Shown here: positions 38,901-45,203 of the stretch, piece after piece
Position numbering within the stretch: the stretch's first letter is position 1
Layout of the letters: each line of letters begins with the position of its first letter
Origin: Antedon mediterranea
Taxonomy: Eukaryota; Echinodermata; Crinoidea; Comatulida; Antedonidae
Direction: 5' to 3'
Assembly (NCBI RefSeq): GCF_964355755.1
Contig: NC_092670.1
Coordinates: 28,943,795-29,007,794 of the forward strand
Length of the DNA: 64,000 nt
Position numbers and translations under genes: made by a program
Notes under the pieces: model-generated
What the model saw: only the letters and a program-made list of their open reading frames with translations
The model's database searches: none
Told to the model about the DNA's origin: nothing

Positions 38901-39075
38901 CTGAATATTTTTAATTAAAACTGTAGTAATATTTACCAAATTACTACCAGAGCGGATACAAAGACATTTAATACATATAAAGCCATACAATCGCAATCTT
39001 TGAATATACAGAAAATGCACAATTCACACATTTTTGACAATACATACCTTTCGGATTTATAGCAGAGGTCGCCAT
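1556..39075 (-). CDS. SF3B1: SF3B1, splicing factor 3B subunit 1 (21 coding exons)
   Basis: Core subunit of the SF3b part of U2 snRNP; it clamps the branchpoint helix during pre-mRNA splicing in the nucleus. Joined exons give 1318 residues against 1304 in human. Order: a short N-terminus; residues about 167-430 rich in TPG and RWDETP-type tryptophan motifs (KRRWDQ, SSWDQA, GRWDETP, NRWDETP, SGWAETP, SRWDETP) that in the family bind UHM proteins such as U2AF65; the [16 protein letters not shown] linker; then about 20 HEAT repeats ending in RYELDYFL. A constant offset of +14 to human numbering runs through the HEAT region, so the cancer-hotspot equivalents R639, N640 and K714 are all present. 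Exons (minus): 39048-39075, 25797-25987, 23677-23766, 23140-23254, 20619-20692, 14622-14801, 14041-14284, 13405-13763, 12820-13017, 12340-12621, 11845-12202, 11496-11641, 10993-11139, 10454-10579, 8671-8892, 8175-8357, 7442-7620, 6930-7115, 4740-5012, 2650-2866, 1556-1714. Exon 1 is the only doubtful piece. Confidence 0.96.
2650..2866 (-). CDS. SF3B1: SF3B1 coding exon 20
   Basis: Encodes [40 protein letters not shown] and [18 protein letters not shown]. Acceptor acatctgcag, donor gtatgg. Confidence 0.97.
2987..3816. mobile_element. PIF/Harbinger-like element with TTA target duplication
   Basis: Terminal inverted repeats GGCCCCATTTCTGCTGCC and its inverse CAGCAGAAACGGGCCC, flanked on each side by TTA. 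TATACCGTATA-type subterminal motifs recur at both ends, and internal copies of the end motif lie near 3605 and 3727. The 3-bp TTA duplication plus an internal Myb/SANT-like frame fit a non-autonomous PIF/Harbinger element. It lies in the SF3B1 intron between coding exons 19 and 20. Confidence 0.7.
3212..3491 (-). pseudogene. Myb/SANT-like DNA-binding domain fragment in transposon
   Basis: An ATG at 3491 opens [20 protein letters not shown] then [17 protein letters not shown]. The spacing of tryptophans and the EIYKKI-type helix resemble the Myb/SANT-like domain of Harbinger accessory proteins. After about 40 residues the likely continuation ([19 protein letters not shown]) is in another frame, so a frameshift is inferred near 3370. 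No transposase follows. Domain assignment is by eye. Confidence 0.45.
4140..4708. mobile_element. TTAA-flanked MITE, family M2 copy 1
   Basis: Ends are TTAA-AGACCCATTCCCTAC and the inverse GTAGGGAATAGGACT-TTAA. Copies 2 and 3 lie at 57228-57694 and 34628-38722. The right end stops 31 bp short of SF3B1 coding exon 19. No coding capacity. Confidence 0.8.
4740..5012 (-). CDS. SF3B1: SF3B1 coding exon 19
   Basis: Encodes [40 protein letters not shown] and on to [10 protein letters not shown] plus two bases. Its acceptor, cttttcttttcag, lies only 23 nt after the end of the satellite array; donor gtaagt. Confidence 0.97.
5036..6667. repeat. 23-bp perfect satellite, 71 copies, in SF3B1 intron
   Basis: Seventy-one head-to-tail copies. 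On the SF3B1 sense (minus) strand the unit is GTTGTTTTGTACAG followed by CTTTTAACC. Unit starts at 5036 and 6646 are exactly 70 periods apart, so there is no indel; only the first and last units show an edge difference. The array fills 1632 of the 1917 nt of the intron (5013-6929) and ends 23 nt before the acceptor of coding exon 19. Homogeneity implies recent expansion or ongoing homogenisation. Confidence 0.98.
6930..7115 (-). CDS. SF3B1: SF3B1 coding exon 18
   Basis: Encodes [40 protein letters not shown] and [20 protein letters not shown] then I plus two bases. Donor gtgagt. The intron that follows in transcript order contains the 23-bp satellite. Confidence 0.97.
7442..7620 (-). CDS. SF3B1: SF3B1 coding exon 17
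   Basis: Encodes [20 protein letters not shown] and the following HEAT helices to PRLTPILKN plus two bases. Acceptor ttcttcatag, donor gtaagg; in phase on both sides. Confidence 0.96.
8175..8357 (-). CDS. SF3B1: SF3B1 coding exon 16
   Basis: Encodes [40 protein letters not shown] and [20 protein letters not shown] then E. This is the region that contacts PHF5A and splicing inhibitors in the human protein. Acceptor tttttag, donor gtatgt. Confidence 0.97.
8671..8892 (-). CDS. SF3B1: SF3B1 coding exon 15
   Basis: Encodes [40 protein letters not shown] and [19 protein letters not shown]. Acceptor tataactag, donor gtagga. Confidence 0.97.
8968..9127. mobile_element. Short MITE-like inverted-repeat element
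   Basis: Ends GCCATATTCACCAATCACACTT and, inverted, AAGTGTTTCCCTTAGTGAATATGGC. The interior repeats CACTTAA/TTAAGTG-type words. About 160 bp, in the SF3B1 intron between coding exons 14 and 15. Confidence 0.55.
9225..9990. mobile_element. Dispersed DNA element R1, truncated copy
   Basis: Shares long blocks with the split R1 copy at 14839-20125, for example GTGACGGAGGACAAAGTT, TAGAAATTTCCCATGGTAGA and CAGTCGATCCAGAAACGATG, and the tail TTTTGTGTCACATGACATGA. This copy has lost its right end and carries a 54-bp tandem array. Confidence 0.65.
9616..9893. repeat. 54-bp tandem repeat, about 5 copies
   Basis: Unit GGCAGGCCTGGAAACGCGAC + GAAGATCGTTTACCTAGA + TTTTTCATATTATTAT, repeated with one or two base differences. 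Being a multiple of three it leaves open frames on both strands, which explains the apparent 18-residue protein repeats; these are not genes. The homologous R1 copy near 19380 has a single unit. Confidence 0.9.
10454..10579 (-). CDS. SF3B1: SF3B1 coding exon 14
   Basis: Encodes [20 protein letters not shown] and [20 protein letters not shown] then RQ (HEAT repeat). Acceptor cttttgtag, donor gttagt. Confidence 0.96.
10993..11139 (-). CDS. SF3B1: SF3B1 coding exon 13
   Basis: Encodes [40 protein letters not shown] and EEMKKIVLK, a HEAT-repeat segment. Acceptor catttgtag, donor gtgtgt. Confidence 0.97.
11178..11311. repeat. Possible small inverted-repeat element
   Basis: AGTCCTTTCGGACACCACTA and, inverted, ACTATGAAGGTGTCCCCTTA bound about 130 bp. 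The arms match only partly. It lies between SF3B1 coding exons 12 and 13. Confidence 0.3.
11496..11641 (-). CDS. SF3B1: SF3B1 coding exon 12 (K700-equivalent exon)
   Basis: Completes a Gly codon and encodes [20 protein letters not shown] to [12 protein letters not shown]. The lysine of VDEQQK is residue 714, the equivalent of human K700. Acceptor gttttag, donor gtatgt. Confidence 0.97.
11845..12202 (-). CDS. SF3B1: SF3B1 coding exon 11 (HEAT hotspot exon)
   Basis: Encodes [20 protein letters not shown] through [13 protein letters not shown] plus one base. It contains [13 protein letters not shown] (R639/N640, equal to human R625/N626) and [13 protein letters not shown] (human H662/K666 equivalents). 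Acceptor ttgtag, donor gtaaga. Confidence 0.97.
12340..12621 (-). CDS. SF3B1: SF3B1 coding exon 10 (first HEAT repeats)
   Basis: Encodes [60 protein letters not shown] and [11 protein letters not shown], nearly identical to vertebrate SF3B1. Residues about 494-587. Acceptor tttaaatag, donor gtaaac. Confidence 0.97.
12820..13017 (-). CDS. SF3B1: SF3B1 coding exon 9
   Basis: Encodes [39 protein letters not shown] and [17 protein letters not shown], the linker leading into the HEAT domain. Acceptor ttatttag, donor gtaagt. Confidence 0.96.
13405..13763 (-). CDS. SF3B1: SF3B1 coding exon 8
   Basis: Encodes [30 protein letters not shown], a TP-rich linker, then [20 protein letters not shown] and [17 protein letters not shown], which is highly conserved. 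Acceptor tttaaacag, donor gtaaca. Confidence 0.96.
14041..14284 (-). CDS. SF3B1: SF3B1 coding exon 7 (TPG-repeat segment)
   Basis: Encodes [20 protein letters not shown], several [13 protein letters not shown]-type repeats, then [14 protein letters not shown] plus one base. These threonine-proline repeats are phosphorylated in the known proteins. Donor gtaagg, acceptor gcctttag. The other long frames over this exon are shadows of the repeat. Confidence 0.95.
14622..14801 (-). CDS. SF3B1: SF3B1 coding exon 6 (first tryptophan motifs)
   Basis: Encodes [20 protein letters not shown] and ends with [19 protein letters not shown] and [11 protein letters not shown]. The basic run followed by RWDQ is the best UHM-ligand motif of the protein. 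Acceptor ctttgcag, donor gtaaat. Confidence 0.94.
15000..19108. mobile_element. Insertion with imperfect TIRs, carrying a LINE
   Basis: Left end TGGGCAATTCTCCATTGGAA and, inverted, right end TGGGAAATTCCACGGTAACG share a TGGGnAATTCnnC core. Two related internal blocks with GGTAACxGAATTA words occur at about 15380-15700 and 16310-16510, separated by a further unrelated segment at 15730-16240 that ends in a GAA microsatellite (16171-16190). A LINE remnant fills the right half. Confidence 0.5.
16640..19015 (-). pseudogene. CR1/L2-like LINE reverse transcriptase, decayed
   Basis: Minus-strand pieces in order: 19007-18357 (endonuclease-RT linker and RT start, [20 protein letters not shown]), 17855-17586 ([18 protein letters not shown] and the catalytic [10 protein letters not shown]), 17468-16977 ([20 protein letters not shown].. 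[17 protein letters not shown]), then a shifted frame with the usual C-terminus [20 protein letters not shown]. Stops and frameshifts separate them; the endonuclease is missing, so it is 5'-truncated. The exact clade cannot be fixed by eye. Confidence 0.8.
20223..20517. mobile_element. TTAA-flanked MITE, family M1 copy 2
   Basis: TTAAAGATGTATTGTCC at the left and GGACAATATATCTTTAA at the right; the interior matches the copy at 651-977. It ends 102 bp from SF3B1 coding exon 5. Confidence 0.8.
20619..20692 (-). CDS. SF3B1: SF3B1 coding exon 5
   Basis: Completes a Gly codon and encodes [20 protein letters not shown] then AAQE. GGKTPDP is conserved in the family; the rest is a charged, probably helical stretch. 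Acceptor gcatacag, donor gtacat. It is followed by a 5.8-kb intron loaded with transposons. Confidence 0.9.
20693..23139. other. SF3B1 intron 4, mostly unannotated
   Basis: No exon-like signal found apart from the inverted-repeat element at 22029-22299. AT-rich, with no long open frame of interest. Confidence 0.5.
22029..22299. mobile_element. Inverted-repeat element, 24-bp arms
   Basis: AGCTTACCTGGATAAACCGA at the left and TCAGTTTATCCAGGTAAGCT at the right are near-perfect inverse copies about 270 bp apart. It looks like a small MITE. The right arm contains CAGGTAAG, a perfect donor consensus on the plus strand, which is antisense to SF3B1. Confidence 0.6.
23140..23254 (-). CDS. SF3B1: SF3B1 coding exon 4
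   Basis: Encodes [20 protein letters not shown] then [18 protein letters not shown] plus one base. The IxDREDEY and MISPxRxDPF motifs are diagnostic of SF3B1. Donor gtaaga, acceptor ttttggtag. Confidence 0.92.
23677..23766 (-). CDS. SF3B1: SF3B1 coding exon 3
   Basis: Encodes [20 protein letters not shown] then [10 protein letters not shown], the acidic patch followed by the S-T-S-L-G motif of SF3B1. Acceptor ttgtttag, donor gttggt. In phase with both neighbours (residues about 74-103). Confidence 0.9.
23819..25445. mobile_element. CAG-ended TIR element with 6-bp target duplication
   Basis: Left end CAGGCCTCGAATTTGGGG, right end TAAAATTTAAGGCCTG, with ATAACA directly outside each end. GGGCACCAAGGCCAAATGGG-type subterminal repeats occur at both ends. 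A perfect 10-bp dyad CCATGGAGGT/ACCTCCATGG lies near 24322. No coding capacity seen. In the SF3B1 intron between coding exons 2 and 3. Confidence 0.75.
25797..25987 (-). CDS. SF3B1: SF3B1 coding exon 2
   Basis: Encodes (D)[16 protein letters not shown] through [16 protein letters not shown], matching the family's [13 protein letters not shown] and the tyrosine/glycine-rich DQxIYGxSxSRFAGY stretch. Acceptor ttttcttttcag and donor gtaagt are both strong. Residues about 10-73. Confidence 0.93.
26486..26820 (-). pseudogene. LINE 3' end fragment
   Basis: On the minus strand the reading [21 protein letters not shown] resembles the final WNxLP..FK segment of LINE reverse transcriptases, followed by AATAAAG and a TTA microsatellite tail (26486-26513 on plus). 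A short tandem run of AACAAATTTTAAAAAT lies at 26601-26660. Confidence 0.55.
26827..26993. repeat. Poly-T tract
   Basis: About 165 nt of thymines broken by single adenines (poly-A on the SF3B1 sense strand). The long Phe-rich open frame over it is an artefact. Confidence 0.95.
28139..28226. repeat. Inverted repeat CGTTTTAGCGCCAAAGG
   Basis: CTCGTTTTAGCGCCAAAGG and the inverse CCTTTGGCGCTAAAACG are separated by about 50 nt. It could be a hairpin or the ends of a very small element. Confidence 0.5.
29450..30535. repeat. Hairpin-bearing tandem array, about 11 copies
   Basis: Units of about 75-115 bp, each with CTATCGTCCGTTAGCTCGGC + GTTTAACGGACACAAAAAC, an imperfect dyad (GTCCGTTA/TAACGGAC), joined by TGTGGAATGATGCTA. 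Two more degenerate GTTTAACG motifs lie near 31610-31690. Confidence 0.85.
30715..31128. repeat. Direct duplication of about 190 bp
   Basis: Blocks at about 30715-30895 and 30950-31128 share AATTGTTAATGTACACAG, AACATGACACCCTTGCAGCA and CCATGTGCTTGCTAATAACG with few differences. Part of the 28442-31852 element. Confidence 0.85.
32030..33130. repeat. Degenerate tandem repeat, about 8 copies
   Basis: Units of about 130-190 bp marked by AAATTCGCAATAATGGAACC, TTTTGCAATGAAGTCGTCAT, TGTTCATA and GGTGAGCGAAATTCTAAGCA. Indels and substitutions are common, so the array is old. In SF3B1 intron 1. Confidence 0.75.
33131..34262. other. SF3B1 intron 1 segment, nothing recognised
   Basis: AT-rich; no repeat ends, exon-like signal or meaningful frame recognised. 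Confidence 0.5.
34263..34360 (-). CDS. Unassigned candidate exon, minus strand
   Basis: A strong acceptor (tttttactgcttttag) precedes 98 nt that end at a donor gtacaa. In the phase set by the splice sites it reads [20 protein letters not shown] + [12 protein letters not shown] with no stop, and it is clearly less AT-rich than its surroundings. I do not recognise the protein. It cannot be an in-frame cassette of SF3B1, because it would shift exon 2. It would join in phase to the 28-nt exon at 39048-39075, giving [15 protein letters not shown]. No downstream partner exon was found. Confidence 0.35.
35465..36118. mobile_element. CAG-ended TIR element, TGTACT duplication
   Basis: Left end CAGCCCACGAATTTCA, right end TGAATTTCGTGGGCTG; TGTACT is directly repeated outside both ends. 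Subterminal AGGTCGGCAA/TTGCCGACCT words repeat several times. Nested in 34954-37641. Confidence 0.8.
36631..37462. mobile_element. Long inverted-repeat element, arms about 300 bp
   Basis: GCTAGTTTCCTT..AACTTTATC..GAATACCACA at the left reappears inverted at the right (about 37170-37460), as do TTTTACAGGCGTGTTTCTCG versus its inverse and TCTATGGAGCGCCAAAAGAG versus CTCTTTTGGCGTTCCATAGA. The arms differ by scattered changes. Confidence 0.7.
37823..38570. mobile_element. TTTCGGCCGCC TIR element, GCATTG duplication
   Basis: Inverted arms of about 60 bp containing ATTTCGGCCGCCGGTTATGG and CCAAAAAGGACAAAATATG. GCATTG is repeated at 37817-37822 and 38571-38576, and is single in the uninterrupted M2 copy. 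A further internal TTTCGGCCGCCAGGTATGG lies near 37920. Confidence 0.8.
39048..39075 (-). CDS. SF3B1: SF3B1 coding exon 1 (start codon), probable
   Basis: ATG GCG with AAAAAA immediately before it (a good start context) opens a 28-nt frame, MATSAINPK plus one base, followed by a donor gtatgt. The next confirmed exon starts with two bases that complete an Asp codon, giving [19 protein letters not shown]. As I recall the human protein, its exon 1 is also 28 coding nt (MAKIAKTHE plus one base), so length and phase agree although the residues differ. No better MAK..HE start was found between this point and exon 2. The same exon would also splice in phase to the unassigned exon at 34263-34360, so a different gene is possible. 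Confidence 0.6.
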
Positions 39076-39245
39076 TTTTTCGATATGAACACAAACAACG
39101 CGCTTTTGTGTGCGACACACAAGAGGTGGTACTGGTACGTACGTATATTCAGAGCGTCGTTTCTTCAACGATCGAGCATTCTCTACTTCTACGGAGCGCC
39201 ATTTATGCCTTTATTTACTTCCGAAATAGAAATAGTACTACGGTA

Positions 39246-39846
39246 ACTGAATACTGAATCAGAACTGGAATAATAGGATCTTTCTTTACTCTAAAGTCTA
39301 CGATCATCTCCTTAGTTTTACTATCATTTAACATTAAATTATTCAATTTGCTCCAATTTACAAAATCTTATATCAATTTACGGTAGTCATATTCATTATC
39401 ATGCTTATCACCTAAAATGTATCCCGTGATAACAGTATCGTCTGCATTATTTAATCACAGAACATGACTCATTTGGTGACCTAAAGTCAGAAGTGACAAG
39501 GGAATACAACATAGGTGATATTACACAGCCTTGAGGTACTCCTACATTTGTTATCCTGCTGTCAGACATGTGCCCATTAGCTATTACAAACTGAGGCCCT
39601 ACATTTCAGGAAATCGGACAGCCACCTGATGATTGTGGTTTCTCCATGTCTTTATGCCGACGAGGAAATGCAGGAATAATGGTGTTAAAGGCACTTGAAA
39701 AGTCTACATACAGAGATTTAACATATGATCTTGACCTATCTAAGTGATTACAGATCTTATTTAGGTGTGTTAAAATAGCATCCTCCACACTTCTATTAGA
39801 TTGATAAGCAAATTGATAATTGTCTTGAAAATTACTTGATTTGGTA
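39246..39846 (-). pseudogene. LINE reverse transcriptase fragment inside foldback arm
   Basis: Minus-strand reading FAYQSNRSVEDAILTHLNKI, YVKSLYVDFSSAFNTIIP and, further on, ADDTVITGYI. It interrupts the left arm: the right arm runs GGTAACTGGTCCAGTGGAC without a break, whereas the left has about 600 bp between GGTAACTG and TACAGTGGACC. Same LINE family as 50320-51585. Confidence 0.8.
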
Positions 39847-40378
39847 CAGTGGACCAAATTTAGCACCGGTGGAGCACAGTGATATAAAATAGAAATAAGT
39901 CACTAATTTTAATATCTTTTCGTATGTTGTGCTCAAGTGGACACAATTTGGCGCCAGTGAGGAGCACAGTGCTATAAAATAGAAATAAGTCACTGAATTG
40001 TAATATCTTTTCGTATGTTAATCTGTGCTCATGTGGACCCAATTTGGAGCCAGAGGGGAGCACAGTGATATAAAATAGAAACAAGTCACTGAATTGTAAT
40101 ATCTTTTCGTAGGTTAATACCGGGGTTAATACACTATACTCGAGTGGACTCAATTTGGCGCCATTGGAGCACAGTGATATAAAATAGAAGTAAGTCACTG
40201 AATGTTAATATCTTTTCGTATGTTAATACATTGTGCTCAAGTGGACCCAATTTGGCGCCAGTGAGGAGCACAGTGATATAAAATAGAAATAAGTCACTGA
40301 ATTTTAATATCTTTTCGTATGTTAATACACTGTGCTCCAGTGGATCCAATTTGGCGCCAGTGGAGCACAGGGAAATAG
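39847..40378. repeat. Tandem repeat of about 100 bp, left arm, 6 copies
   Basis: Unit words: GTGGACCCAATTTGGCGCCA, GAGCACAGTGATATAAAATA, AATATCTTTTCGTATGTTAA. The repeated protein-like frames (YEKILQFSDLFLFYITVL) are by-products of the repeat. Confidence 0.92.
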
Positions 40379-40799
40379 TCACACACAAAAACTTCTAGAA
40401 AAAATATTTCTCGAATTCAAAAATATTTCAAACTTGGTATATAAGTTCAATATCGGTTACTCCATCAGTAATGCAAAAGAAAAATTAATTTCTTTTGTAA
40501 AAAAAATACTCCTCGATTTCAATATATATTTCTTGGTATATTTTTAATTTAAGTTGCTCAATTTACAGGGAAAACCGATTTCCTTTTTTGTCAAAATCAT
40601 TATTAGAGTTTATGTGTCGGAATTGTATATTCTTCCATAAGTAGGCCTATATCTTCTGCAAACGCAAGTTATTAAAATCACTGATGTGGCTTGAAACTAT
40701 TTTTTCTTTTGGTTTACGGATTGAGTAACCGATATTGAACATATATACAAAGTTTGAAATATTTTTGAATTCCAGAAGTATTTTTTCTCGATGTTTTTG

Positions 40800-42118
40800 T
40801 ATGTGACTATTTCCCTGTGCTCCCGTTGGTGCCAAATTGGGTCCACTTGAACACAGTGTATTAACATACGAAAAGATATTAAAATTTAGTGACTTACTTC
40901 TATTTTATATGACTGTGCTCCCCTGGCTCCAAATAAAATTGGGTCTACTTGAGCACAGTGTATTAACATACGAAAAGATATTAAAATTCAGTGACTTATT
41001 TCTATTTTATATCACTGTGCTCCACTGACTCCCAATTGGGTCCACTTGAGCACAGTGTATTAACATACGAAAATATATTAAAATTCAGTGACTTGTTTCT
41101 ATTTTATATCACTGTGCTCCCCTGGCGCCAAATTGGTTCCACTTGAGCACAGTGTATTAACATACGAAACCATATTAACATTCAGTCACTTTTTTCTATT
41201 TTATATCACTGTGCTCCACTAACTCCCAATTGGGTCCACTTGAGCACAGTGTAAATACGAAAATATATTAACATTCAGTCACAATTGTTTCTATATATCA
41301 CTGTTATTCACTGTGCTCCACTGGCGCCAAATTGGGTCCACTTGAGCACAGTGTATTAACATACGAAAATATATTAAAATTCAGTGACTTGTTTCTATTT
41401 TATATCACTGTGCTCCCCTGGCGCCAAATTGGTTCCACTTGAGCACAGTGTATTAACATACGAAACCATATTAACATTCAGTCACTTTTTTCTATTTTAT
41501 ATCACTGTGCTCCACTAACTCCCAATTGGGTCCACTTGAGCACAGTGTAAATACGAAAATATATTAACATTCAGTCACAATTGTTTCTATATATCACTGT
41601 TATTCACTGTGCTCCACTGGCGCCAAATTGGGTCCACTTGAGCACAGTGTATTAACATACGAAAAGATATTAAAATTCAGTGACTTATTTCTATTTATAT
41701 CACTGTGCTCCCCTGGCTCCAAATTGGGTCCACATGAGGAGTGTATTAACATACGAAAAGATATTAAAATTCAGTGACTTATTTCTATTTTATATCACTG
41801 TGCTCCCCTGGCTCCAAGTTGTGTCCACATGAGCACAGTGTATTAACATACGAAAAGATATTACAATTCAGTCACATATTTCTATTTTATATCACTGTGC
41901 TCCCCTGGCTCCAAAGTGGGTCCACTTGAGCACAGATTAACATACGAAAAGATATTACAATTCAGTGACTTATTTCTATTTTATAGCACTGTGCTCCTCA
42001 CTGGCGCCAAATTGTGTCCACTTGAGCACAGTGTACGAAAAGATATTAAAATGAGTGATTTATATCTATTTTATATCACTGTTCTCCACCGGTGCTTAAT
42101 GTTGTCCACTGGACCAGT
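40800..42118. repeat. Tandem repeat of about 100 bp, right arm, about 14 copies
   Basis: Inverse of the left-arm unit (AAATTGGGTCCACTTGAGCA, CAGTGTATTAACATACGAAA). Blocks at about 41128-41352 and 41427-41650 are almost identical over three units, showing a recent duplication with a period near 300 bp. Confidence 0.92.
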
Positions 42119-42589
42119 TACCGTAGTACTATTTTCTATTTCGGAAGTAAATAAAGGCATAAATGGCGCTCCGTAGAAGTAGAGAATGCTCGAGGAACGA
42201 TCGTCGAAAATGACGCTCTGAATATACACACCACGACCACACGACACGGCGGACGATCGACACCGTACCAATCTAAAAAGCGTTATGAATAAGATAATAA
42301 ATTATACTTAATGTTAGCCCCATTTTACTCAGTTAGTTAGCGTACAATACAAAATTTATCCCAAAATTGTTTTTAGTTATTTCCATAAGGCATTGTTTTT
42401 TTTAATTAAGAATGTTTAAAATGTTTTTGATAAAAAAAAAACTAGTTTATTTAATTATATGTTCTAGCATGTGGCCTCGTTCATCAATTGTTTATTAATA
42501 AGAACATGAGCCAAAAAAAGAGCTTAAATAGAGGGCGGACTTTTTTTAAAGCACATATTCTCAAACTTACCACTTCTAATTCAGCATGG

Positions 42590-43320
42590 TTTATGGTGAA
42601 GTCGGTAGAGGAAATATTAGATAACTAATTGATAAAAAGAATGTTACAGTTTTGGGTACGCATCATAACTTATAAGTAGTAAAGAAAGCAAATTGTCAAG
42701 TATTATGTTCAGGTTGCTAAAAAATTACACGATCAGGGTATTTATCTCTCAAAATGGACTAGTAAAATTCAAAATGTACTCAACAATTGTGGTATGCCCC
42801 AAATGTGGAATGATTTTGATAATTTTAATTTTTAAAATGGTTAGCAAACAGTATTAATCTCCAATTGAGTGACATCTCAAAACAGGAATGGCATCACGCT
42901 GTTTTTTCTAATACAATGTGTGAATTATAGATATTTTAAGGATGTTTTTAGTATTTGAACAGTGATCATTAATTTTACTAAAAGATAATGCCAAATGATT
43001 GATCTCTGCAGGTTGAGATGTGGGAACCATCGACTCCCAATCTCTAAAAGATACTGTAATGAACACGAAACCAAACTTTATGTAACCAAAACGATACTGG
43101 AGACGAATACCACTATTTGCTTGTGCCTTAGACCTACTTATTTAATGACATTTTGTATTTGTTTTAATTAGATGTTGCTTTTCGATATATGTATAACACC
43201 AAATATTTATGTCTGGAAGTATTTAGTTATTTTTTTGTTAAGAATGTTCTTTCATACCCTGAAAAGGGTCGATAAAGAAATAAATGAATCATTGTCATTG
43301 TCATTATCGTTACATAATTT
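42590..43320 (+). pseudogene. LINE C-terminal fragment and 3' tail
   Basis: Broken plus-strand frame with a C-terminal motif of the form LRCGNHRLPISKRY, usual in LINE C-termini (R..H.LP....R), then AAATGAATCATTGTCATTGTCATTATC, a short-repeat 3' tail. Stops are frequent. Confidence 0.55.
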
Positions 43321-43589
43321 GTATACATGCTAACATTTAATATTTGCTAACAATAATATCATAATTTTTCAGTTTCGTTTGATCATGCCTAACATTCTAT
43401 TACCTTTAGGCGCGCCTACTACTAATGTGTTGATATGACGATTAAAGTTGAGTTTATTATCAATAACATCACATTGTGATATTCCACATTATCAAGAGTG
43501 TGATTATTAATATGATATAAGTTAATATTTTTTATAAATTTACATTTCTTAACACTAATAATCATACACCAAATTTCACACCACTTGCA

Positions 43590-44560
43590 ACATATCAAGG
43601 TCTGTCTGAAGACTGAGAATCATCAATTTGGTAATCTGCCGAATAAGTTTCATGCCATCGGCATAAAGCAAGCATTCGAATAAGATTAAGTGGGAGGTTC
43701 AGAAGTTAAAATGAAAGACCCAAGGATAGTAGGCCTACCTTGTGGGACACCATCTTTTATAGGAGCCACCCAGTGCACCATCTAAAGTCTAGTTACCCGC
43801 GGCTCTCTGTCACTAAGATAACTACTAATACGTTTTAAAAGATTATCAGATATACCAAACTACGGTAAGTGTATGGATAACTTTTTCAAAGCCGTGATAA
43901 GTCGGTACCGGTCACATTGAGATCGAAAATTAATGGATGAGTAAACAGAAACAAGGAGGAGGCTAATATTATAAGTTAGATAATAACTAAGTAAGTAGTA
44001 AAAACCATGTAGGGCATCCGTGATTATTAATTTTTTTTTAAATTTAGATGATGCGTTCAAAGATTTTGGAAATAGTGGGAAAAGGGATATAGGACGATAG
44101 TTATTGATCTTTTCCACTTCCTTTGTAAACAGGACACACATGGAGCTCGTTTCCAACTGGAGGAAAAGAACCTTCATTCAAAACACGGGTAAAAATCATA
44201 TCAAGAGATTTGAAGGAGATGACTTCTTGATATCTACACTACATATAATAACTTCCTTGATACCAATATTAAAAACAGATTATCAACCGCATGGTTTGAC
44301 AAAATTGAGCTTTCTACTAGTAAACTATCATTAACAGAGGCTTTAACTTTGTTACCGAAAGAAGCTTGATCTCTATCTCCAGAATCTTTTAGGATTATTA
44401 CACATATCGTTGGCTAGTTTATTTATGTAGATAGTATTTATGTCCATTAGTATTTTAAAAATCGTTTCTAGCACTTGAAAATCGATCATAATTAACTTGA
44501 GATCCCTGTCGAACCAAGGTGGAAGTTTCCGTTTGAAAGCCTCATTAACATTAATAATTA
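43590..44560 (-). pseudogene. LINE reverse transcriptase fragment, decayed
   Basis: Minus strand reads EGSFPPVGNE..VCPVYKGSG, NYRPIS-like, DGVPQGR and a YADGMKL-like catalytic region (the usual YADD) in broken frames. Strongly degenerate. Confidence 0.55.
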
Positions 44561-45203
44561 TATACTAAACTTGATCCCGGTTTACTCAATTTGTTAAATT
44601 CTGTAATATTCGTTTATCGGCATCAATTTTCTTATAGTTGTGTATTATGGTCCTTGTTGTTGTGGACCTCGACATAGGAGTATGAAGCATGTTAAAATTA
44701 AAATTCACGGAGCTATGATCGGAGTCGAAAATGTCGTCACCAGCTGATACTCTGAATCAGCAATATCAAAGTTATATAAAACTTAAGATCCAAAGTATTA
44801 TTGTTTTTGTATAAGTTAACATAATTACATTGAGTCAAATGGAATTGATTAAAAGCAAAGTTAATAAAATAAATCAATGACAAGCAATAACAAAATTATA
44901 TTTTCGTCATGGCTAAATATAGATAATGCCAAACTTCACCGTCAAATTTTTAGAATGAAAGTAGCATCACACATTACACTAGGCCTATTTATGAATCTGT
45001 ATTTTAACATTATTATTGTTATTGTTGTTGTTTTATTGTTATGGGACGAATTGTATTGACGGAGAGAGAACACAAAACTTCGTGAACCATTTATTTATTA
45101 ATGGTCTAATTAAGAAATTAATTGGGAGGCTAAAACACTTTTGCTGTATTTATATCTCTCTTTGTAATAAATTATTTGTTTTGTTTTGTCGTTGGGGGCG
45201 TTT

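Larger units (their letters stand above)
39131..42233. mobile_element. Foldback element: 3.1-kb palindrome with tandem-repeat arms
   Basis: Outer unique blocks (39131-39243; inverse at 42119-42233) share GTATATTCAGAGCGTC and TCTCTACTTCTACGGAGCGC. Inside them each arm is a head-to-tail array of a unit of about 100 bp (39847-40378 left, 40800-42118 right, opposite orientation). The centre (about 40381-40800) is itself inverted (ATATCGGTTACTC versus GAGTAACCGATAT). This architecture matches foldback transposons with tandem repeats in their arms (Drosophila FB, sea urchin TU type). The left outer block begins only about 55 bp upstream of the proposed SF3B1 start codon. A LINE fragment splits the left arm. 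Confidence 0.8.

Noticed and set aside
39860-40388. Repeated protein frames (SDLFLFYITVL-type)
   Set aside because: By-products of the tandem unit in the foldback arm; they alternate frames and strands between copies.
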